From: Posidonia oceanica
Taxonomy: Eukaryota; Streptophyta; Magnoliopsida; Alismatales; Posidoniaceae
Direction of reading: 5' to 3'
NCBI GenBank assembly: GCA_037176725.1
Contig: JAZBRS010000049.1
Span: forward strand, 19,300,001 to 19,364,000
Length of the DNA: 64,000 nucleotides
The translations under genes and the position numbers were made by a program. A model generated the notes under the pieces. It saw only the letters and a program-made list of their open reading frames with translations. It ran no database searches and was not told the origin of the DNA. Each line of letters starts with the position of its first letter. Positions within the stretch are counted from its first letter, which is position 1. Below, in pieces: positions 57,041 through 64,000 of the stretch.

Positions 57041-58062
57041 CTGATATCCGAAACTATCAACAATCAATCACTCTCAGGCTGATAACCTAAACTATCTTCT
57101 GGCCGATCCATGGTTGGCCCGCAGTTGTGTTATACGGCTGACATCCAGTAACTGTCCCTCGTAATTGCACTTTTCCAGTTGATAGGTCTGTAAACTATCC
57201 ACCGGTTGATAGGTCTGTAAACTATCCGCCGGTTGACAGGACCGTAAACTGTCGCTCCAGTTGGTAGGACTGTAAACTACCGCGTGCAATTACGTTATAC
57301 GGCTGACATCCAGTAACTGTCCCTTGCAATTGCGGTTTCCAGTTGATAGGACTGTAAACTATCCTCCAGTTGATAGGTCTGTAAACTATCCGCCGGTTGA
57401 CAGGACCGTAAACTGTCGTTCCAGATGATAGACTGTAAACTATCCCGCAATTGCATTTTACGGCTGATATCCAGTAACTATCCCTCATCATCGCGCGTTT
57501 CCAGTTGATAGGTCTGTAAACTATCCGCCGGTTGACAGGACCGTAAACTGTCGCTCCAGTTGATAGGTCTGTAAACTATCCACCAGTTGGTAGGACTGTA
57601 AACTACCACGCGCAATGATGTTATACGGCTGACATCCAGTAACTGTCCCTCGCAATGCTGTTTCCAGTTGATAGGACTGTAAACTATCCACCAGTTGATA
57701 GGACTGTAAACTATCCGCCGGTTGACAGGACCGTAAACTGTCGTTCCAGATGATAGACTGTAAACTATCCAGCATTGCGTTATACGGCTGATATCCAGTA
57801 ACTATCACTCATGGTTTGTGGGTTTCCAGTTGATAGGACTGTAAACTATCCTCCAGTTGATAGGTCTGTAAACTATCCGCCGGTTGACAGGACCGTAAAT
57901 TGTCGTTAGGCTGATACTCCTAAACTATCACCCACAACCATGTTATACGGCTGATATCCAGTAACTATCACTCACAACTGCTCCGGTTGACAGGACCGTA
58001 AACTGTCGCTCCCGGTTGATAGGACCGTAAACTATCCGGACGATAAGCCCGTCACCTTATCG
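57041..58062 (+). repeat. Hierarchical hairpin array (five units of 159-165 bp, each a four-hairpin cluster in its own closing stem)
   Basis: Linker hairpins start at 57140, 57305, 57466, 57631, 57790 and 57953 (GACA/TGTC or GATA/TATC around TCCAGTAAC). Between them five units each hold four small hairpins with stems GATAG/CTATC, GACAG/CTGTC or GGTAG/CTACC and loops of 8-9 bases ending CTGTAAA or CCGTAAA. Each unit is bracketed by its own complementary arms: 57160-57170/57284-57294, 57325-57335/57445-57455, 57486-57498/57608-57620 (one mismatch), 57651-57660/57770-57779, 57810-57823/57930-57942 (one bulge). A 9 bp pair, 57121-57129 with 57973-57981, encloses everything. The array ends with a 7 bp stem 58041-58047/58056-58062, then a T-run. 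No protein coding is apparent. Confidence 0.93.
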
Positions 58063-58603
58063 TTTTTTTTTTTTTTTCTCCTTTTCGACGTGACCTTGTC
58101 CCAGGAAGACGAGATCACGCACCCCCTTTCTGCGATGGGAGAGTTGGCCTCTCTCCCCTCGCGCCCTTCTTTCCTGCTAGCTTGCTCCCCGGGCGGGGAC
58201 CAGCTGCACCCTGTTTTCCTTCGCTTTGTCGTGCAAGTCTGCCCTCCCTGCCAGACATTTGCATCACATCGTGCCTTTTTACCATTTTCTTGCATCATCT
58301 CTGCACTTTCTTAGCTAGCACTGCACGCCATTTTAGCATCATCAGTATCACTTGCACAGCATTAGCATTTTCTTCTAGCTGCACTAACTTTTATACTAAC
58401 TCTTGCATTACACTCGCATCAGCATGCATACACACAGCACAGCATCCATCTGCACTGGCATTTTGCATTGCGGCAACGGGCTACGATCTTCGGTGCATCC
58501 GCCGAATAAGTAGCTCACGCCCATAGCAACCCGCTGCTCCCGCCGGTCAGATGGGGTGTCTTGTCAACCCTGAGCAGCGGCCACGCTCCGCTTGCCCTCG
58601 CTC
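58063..58603 (+). other. Unique 3' noncoding sequence before the polypurine tract, element 4
   Basis: It begins with a run of about 17 T after the last hairpin. A 7 bp stem-loop lies at 58137-58143/58151-58157 (GGGAGAG/CTCTCCC), then GC-rich sequence and a GCATCA/GCATGCA-rich stretch to about 58470. Short ORFs only. AGATGGGGTGTC at 58549-58560 is an inverted copy of part of the LTR start. Confidence 0.6.
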
Positions 58604-58616
58604 AGGGAGGGGCATC
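58604..58616 (+). other. Polypurine tract of element 4
   Basis: AGGGAGGGGCATC directly precedes the TG of the 3' LTR at 58617. The purine core AGGGAGGGG (58604-58612) is where RNase H would leave the plus-strand primer. The four bases between core and LTR are somewhat more than usual. Confidence 0.8.
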
Positions 58617-61600
58617 TGTTGACACCCCATCTTGGCAGGCCTGGACCCTTGGAGCCCTCTGGTTGATTGCTGGATCAAACCCCAACCAAACCCTAACCCT
58701 AACCCTCCTCTCAACCCTTCAAAATCAGCCCATTTTGACCTAAACCTTTACCCCCCTTCCCAACCTCAAAACCTAACCAAAATTCATAGGAAAACCCACC
58801 ACTATCCACTCAACAAACCTACCCAAAAACCTAGGATTTTCCAAGCCTGACCCATTCCCAAAAACCCTAGAAAACTTAGGTGAAACTACCCTTTTTCTAC
58901 ACCTTGAAACCCCTCCAAAACCTCTTTAGAATCAAACCAAAATTTCAGACCCAAGACTTCAAAACCTAGACTACCCACCCACCAATTTTCACTCCATTCC
59001 AAGACCATTAGGACCCTCTTTCACCCAAATTATCCTTTTCTCTCTCCGGGATTATCATTTTCTCTCTCCTCTCTCTCTCCTAATTATCATCCCTCTTTTC
59101 ATCCCTTTCTTGTCCTTTTTCTGGTCTGGCTGTGGGCCCCCTCTGTGCTTCTACCCTTTCTCTATCCTATCCCTATTTTTACTTTATTTTTTAACACTTT
59201 TTCTGAATTTTAAAAAATCATTTCCCTCCAACTCATCTCTTTCCCTTTTATTCCTCCCTTTTTCCATTTTCTTCCTCCTTCTCTTTTCCTTTTCTCCCTT
59301 TTGCAAAATCCACAAAAACCCATAGAAATCTGTAAAATCTCAAAACATAAAACAAACAAATCAGTACCCTAAGAAAAACAATTAAAAAATGTTAAACAAG
59401 CAATTAACAACTTAAACTTAATTTAAGCAAGCTAAAAAGAAAACTAAACATGCAAACTAAAAAATGCAAAACAAATCAAAAGAAAACACTGAAAAATAAA
59501 GGAAAAAACTAAAATGAGATCTAAACCTAGCAAAAGTAAAAAACCCACTAAAAGAATTAAAAAACAAACCCTAAAAAGGAGAATTAAAAATCAAACATTA
59601 AAACAAATAATTAAAGAAGGCAAAGGACTTAACCTAGTAAACATAAGAAAAACAAGTTAGAAGCTTAATTAAAAAAAAAAGAGAAAAGAAAAACACATCT
59701 GAAAAGCTTAAAAACACCCTATCAAACCAGAAAAATCCAACTAAAAACTTCAAGAAAAATCCTTAAATAAAAATCAAGACATAACTTAAAAGACTTAAGA
59801 AAGAAAAACCCTAAGAAGACTACAACTTTAAAATCCAAAACCAACCCTAAAATAATACAAAATAAATCCTGAAAAATCCTAATCAATACCCTAAGTGTCC
59901 AACAAAAGAAATAAAATTTTTAAAATAATTTAAAAAGGGATTAACAAACATTTAAACAAGTGAAAACCAATTAAAAACAAAACCAAAACCCTAAAACCCT
60001 AATCAAGCCCAAAACACATTAATCAACTCAAAATAACCATTAAAAATCTTAATTAAAATCCTAACCTACAGCAAAACTCTTCTAATATTTTTACTTATTT
60101 TTAGTTTATTTTTACCTATTTTGTTTCCCCATTCTACCCTCTCTTTCTTTCCTCCTTCTTTCTTTCTTTCTTTCTTTCTTTCCTTACTGGGCTCAATCCG
60201 GCCCATTTCTTCTTTTCTTTCTTTTTCATTCTTTTTCTCAGCCCGCAGCAGTCTGGCCCACGCTTCGTCTCCTCCTTCTTCTTCCCCGCGCTTCCACTGG
60301 TTTCCTTCTTCCCGCGAGCTGCTGCCAACAGTCCTCCCTCTCCTTTTTAAATTTCAAGCTCCCTCTCCATCAGATCATGCAACAGCAGCCCGCCGCTCTC
60401 TCGTCTCTCAGCGCCTTTTCCGGAGGCTTTGAATGCCGGTCGACTCGCCGACATCCATCGCGTCTGCTACAGTGCCGCCGATGAGTTTGAATTCAGCAGC
60501 GCGCCAGCAGCAGCTCCTCCTGATATAAGCTTCCCGTCCTTCCTTCAGTGGAAGAGAGATAGACCTTCAATTGGCAGTGAGAGCGAGCAAGAGAGAGCAA
60601 CGAGAGACCACCAGCAAACCAGAGACCAAAATCCGATTTTTCTTTCCTTTCTGTGCGATCTTCCTTCTCCCCTGATCCTCTTCCAATTCCGGAGTGAAAA
60701 GAGAGAAGAAAAGAGAGTGTTTGTGAGTTCTGGGCATCCCGGAGAGAAGCCCTCATCAGAGCCCGATCCCTCCATCCAGTCTTCTTCTTTTCTTCTCTGA
60801 AAATATCAGCAGAGCATCCTTCTTTCTTTTCCAATCCCCCAACACCACTCCAAGCCTCCACACTTCTCCCCTTTGCTCCCCCAAGATCACCCAAAACCCA
60901 GCCATTTCCCAGCCTCATTCTCCGGCCATTCCACCCACTGAAACCACCTAAAACCACCCGGAAACACCCCGATCACCAGACCTGCAACCCAGCTCCTTTC
61001 TTTCACAATTCCCATCATTCTAGCCCACCCCCTTCTCCCAAATTCTACCCAGAAGTTCACCACACATCTACCTTTCCAAAGCCCCGGCCATCAGACCTTC
61101 TCGTCCACCACAGACCTTAAAACCCACTACAAACACTTGGCCTTGCTTCTGTCAGAAATCAACCCGGACCTCCATTCCCTATCTACTCACACTAGAACCC
61201 ATTCCAAAGCATCCGAACTCCATCACCAGCGTCCCAGCAATCTCCCAGAGCGCTCTATCCAAGCCGACGAGCAGCAACACCCCTCCCCGACCTCCGGCAG
61301 CAACCTGTGAACCCAAATCAGTCGAACCATCACCCGAGCTGCGAAGCTTCCGTCTGACTATCTGGGAAGCACCAGAGGAACATTCAGAAGCCGCTCCAAC
61401 CTTCGCGAGCGACGGACGACGCCCGCTGTGACCGAACGACCTCCGCCGACCGGCTCTGGAACCACTGACGTCGGGGGAACAACTCAGACGCGGAAAGAGG
61501 TAAATTTTGCTTCCATTAGCTTCCTTTTCTTTTCCTCTCGCTTCCCCGCCCTTTAGACTAGCTTTTCCGGCCCTCCTGCTCCGTTTCCGCTCGCCGGTCC

Positions 61601-64000
61601 GGTCATCTTCTCCGGCAACGTCCTCCGGTCTGCACGGCGCTCCAGCCAGCGGAACGCCATCCCGGTGATCCCCGGAGCTCCGCACGGACGTCAGGAGTCT
61701 CCTCCGGTCTTCAGAGCGCAGCTTCGCTGCGTCGAACGACCGGACCGAGCTTCAGACCTTCTGTAGAGCTCCGGCGAACGCTCCGGCACGTTCCAGACAG
61801 CGTCGTCCTCCACCGATTGCCGCCCTGTCTCCGCCAACTCCGGGAGCACCTCCTCCGTTCGACTGCGCATCCTCAGCCCCCCCCTGTCGACGGCATGAGC
61901 GCTGGAAGTTTCGTGCTACAGTGCTCGTCGCCGTCGACGATCGGCACTGTGTCTTTATTTTTCAGTTTATATAGTTTTAGGGTAAATATTGCATGTCTGT
62001 CCTAAGTTTCCTCTTTTTTGCATTCCAGTCCTTATTTCATTTATTCTGATTAGTTCTTAATTAAATACTTTGCTAAATTGCGCGATCTGTTTATGTTTTT
62101 CAATATTTGCAAGTAGATCCTTTTACTGTGCTGTGCTGCTTTAATATTTTGTAGTTTAGTCCTCCTGTTCTCAGTTTTTGCACTTAGGTCCTGCATTTAA
62201 TCAGTTCATTTATTTACTCGTATTTACCATACTGCATTGCATCCTGGCCCCCTGCATTTTTCTATTTTTGCATTTAAGTCCATGCACTGTAGAAACTTAG
62301 GTTCTGATTTTTATTTTTGGTTGATGCATTGCATTTTAGCCCCTCTGCTTTATCATATTTACAGTTAGGTCCATTTTAAATGGACAGTAACTGTGCTGCA
62401 TGCATTTTAACTTACTGAATTGCATTTTTAACCCTGTATTTTCCAAAAATTGCACTGTGGTCCTGTCATTTAATTTTCAGAGCATATTTTCCATACTAAA
62501 TTGCATTTTCAGCCCCTGCATGATTTGAAAATCACACCTAGGTCCCTGCATGTTTTAAAAAACCATGTGAAAAGACCATTTTGCCCCTAGGTTGCATTTT
62601 AGCCCCTATGCCTACCAAATTTCGTACAGACCTTCCACTAGTACCCCCAGACTCCCCAGGACCTTGTTTTCTGGAAAATTTGCATTTTAAACCCTAGATT
62701 TTTTTCAAAATTGCACTCTGACCCCTTTTGGTTTCAAAATCTCTTTTAAAGCATACCTTCTTTTCAAAACACCCTTCTGAGCCTAGTTTTTTTTGCCAAA
62801 TAGACCCTTGGCTTCCCCTGTTTTCAAAGTCTTCTCCTATGGAACCCTGTTTTCTGGAAAATTTGCACTTTTAGCCCCTCTTCTTTTTCAAAATGCTTTC
62901 TGAACTCCTGGTTTTTCTCAAATTACTTCTCTTTGCTTTTCTTGCTTTTGCATGCATCCTGCACTCATTTAGTCTTGCATTTTAGCATCTTCTTGCACAC
63001 ACTAAGCACTTTTAGCTCCCCTTCACCTGGGAGGACCTTTTACACACCCCTAGGTCCTCCTGAACACCTAGATCTGTTCTTCTCCCCTGTTCTGGCCCTT
63101 CTGCCTTGGAGCTGCGATATCTTCCAATCCGGCCGTTGGATCTTCTCAAATGAGCTGCCCAGGCGACCGCAGCGAAGCGCTCTTCAGCATAGACCAGATA
63201 GATTTCAGATCAGGCTCCCGGATTTCTTGGTATGTCCTCCTGAACCCCTGCATTGCATTCATTTGCATGGCATTTGCACAGTTTTCCTCGTTTTTGCTTT
63301 CTGTCTCTTTGAGCATGTAGAATAGGACTTCCCCTTTCTGCCTGTACCTCCCAATCTCCGTTTCGCGTATTCCTGTGTGTTTTGCGTTGTGTTTTCCCTG
63401 GATTTACCCCTTAATGTGACTTTCTTCCCCTCTTTCCACGATCCGATCGCATCGCGAGCTTTGGGCAGCATGCGAGACACATCGTGGAATGGTCTAGTGG
63501 GAAACAGCCGCAAAAAGGTGGTAATCCCTCCATTTGCCCCTTCTCCCCTCAGAAGGTCTTCACACCTACTCTGAGTGGTCTTAAACAGCGTTTGTTCTCA
63601 TACACACGTTGTCTTGCCTCCCCTTTGCCCCCTTTTAATCTCTCTCCGCATCCTCGCATTTGCATGGCTTTTTCGAGGATTTTGCTTCGCTGTTTTGGCA
63701 CCGTTTCGCGTGCCCGCCCTTTTTTCGCTCCGTTTTGCGTACCCACCTGTTTTCTTGTCTCGTTTTGCGCACTGTCTTGCCTTCTCGTTCGCTTTGCGTG
63801 CCGGTTTTATTCTTTCGCCCCGTTTTGCGTACCTTTCTGTTTTCTCGTCTCGTTTCGCGTGGTTTCCTGTTTTCTTGTCTCGTTTTGTGTGTCGCCTCGC
63901 TTTCTCGCTTGTTTTGCGCGCTGTTTTTTGCTCTTTTGCATCGTTCTGCGTGCGTTGCTCGTTTCTCGCCTCGTTTTGCGTGTTTGCGCCGTTTTCCCTT
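58617..64000 (+). repeat. 3' LTR of element 4 (runs off the window)
   Basis: Nearly identical to 36116 onward with an offset of 22501 bases. The differences I saw are at about 60239, 60254, 60475, 60673, 61069, 61369, 61371 and 63055, plus a cluster with a one-base gap at 63720-63725. 5384 bases are present; about 627 more should follow. It has the same internal layout as the 5' LTR and no gene. Confidence 0.92.
60524..60529 (+). promoter_or_regulatory. Candidate TATA box in the element 4 3' LTR
   Basis: TATAAG, the copy of the site at 38023-38028. From this LTR a transcript would read out into the remaining 3' part of element 3. Confidence 0.4.

Larger units (their letters stand above)
36116..64000 (+). 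mobile_element. Element 4: young, nearly intact giant Tat/Ogre-type retrotransposon
   Basis: 5' LTR 36116-42127, primer site 42129, leader, gag-pol 43456-52242, extra ORF 53657-54994, repeat- and hairpin-rich 3' zone, polypurine tract 58604, 3' LTR from 58617 to beyond the window. The LTRs align base for base with an offset of 22501 up to about 63720 (22500 after a one-base gap), so the 3' end is expected at about 64627 and the full length at about 28.5 kb. By eye I found about eight substitutions and one small cluster with an indel in 5.4 kb, so insertion is recent. The only break found in the coding frames is one amber codon at 43882. Classical pea Ogre is about 22-23 kb, so this is a very large member. 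Confidence 0.93.

Noticed and set aside
57041..58062. Resemblance to a CRISPR array (repeats with variable segments)
   Set aside because: The variable segments are complementary pairs within units, the setting is a plant retrotransposon, and there are no cas genes.
58062..58078. T-run after a hairpin as a Pol III or bacterial-type terminator
   Set aside because: No Pol III A/B boxes recognised upstream, and the host is a plant. A homopolymer next to repeats is expected by slippage.
1..64000. Search by eye for tRNA, rRNA or host exons between elements
   Set aside because: Every boundary passes directly from one element into the next, so no host DNA is left in the window.

Overview
This window is plant nuclear DNA made entirely of nested giant LTR retrotransposons of the Ty3/gypsy type, Tat/Ogre lineage. 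I found no host gene, tRNA or rRNA. The evidence for a seed plant with a large, repeat-rich genome is: LTRs of about 6 kb; a primer-binding site matching the 3' end of tRNA-Arg; the domain order gag, protease, RT, RNase H, second (archaeal-type) RNase H, integrase; an extra ORF after integrase; and heavy C-to-T decay, including CAG-to-TAG nonsense codons as expected from CHG methylation. The species cannot be named from this sequence.

Layout. Four elements are stacked like Russian dolls. Element 1 (1-10073, minus strand) is the oldest: part of its 3' LTR (1-1101), a 3' noncoding region (1102-2849) and a decayed integrase-to-gag region (2850-10073). Element 2 (plus strand) interrupts the gag of element 1 at 10073/10074. 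Its 5' LTR (10074-16441), three tandem primer-binding sites, leader and broken gag (17868-19162) are visible. Element 3 interrupts the gag of element 2 at 19162/19163: 5' LTR 19163-25254, gag-protease 26585-31746, a 2.7 kb deletion that removed RT and both RNase H domains, an integrase remnant, and an extra ORF (34130-35332). Element 4 interrupts the 3' noncoding region of element 3 at 36115/36116: 5' LTR 36116-42127, a nearly intact gag-pol frame 43456-52242 (one amber codon), an intact extra ORF 53657-54994, a 3.6 kb repeat- and hairpin-rich zone, the polypurine tract, and a 3' LTR from 58617 that runs off the window. The two LTRs of element 4 are almost identical, so it is young; its inferred full length is about 28.5 kb.

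How it works. LTR transcription would give a genomic RNA primed by tRNA-Arg. Gag packages it, RT and the RNases H copy it, and integrase inserts the cDNA. The extra ORF after integrase has no known role; it looks like a plant-mobile-domain/DUF7745-type protein.

Most unusual feature. Between the extra ORF and the 3' LTR of element 4 lies an array (57121-57981) of five 159-165 bp units. Each unit holds four short hairpins enclosed by a 10-13 bp stem whose sequence differs from unit to unit but is complementary within the unit. Hairpins with compensatory changes link the units, and a 9 bp stem closes the whole array. Comparable stem-loops occur at 55486-56088 and, with unrelated sequence, in the 3' region of element 1. 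This suggests a fast-changing structured 3' RNA or DNA domain in this retrotransposon group.
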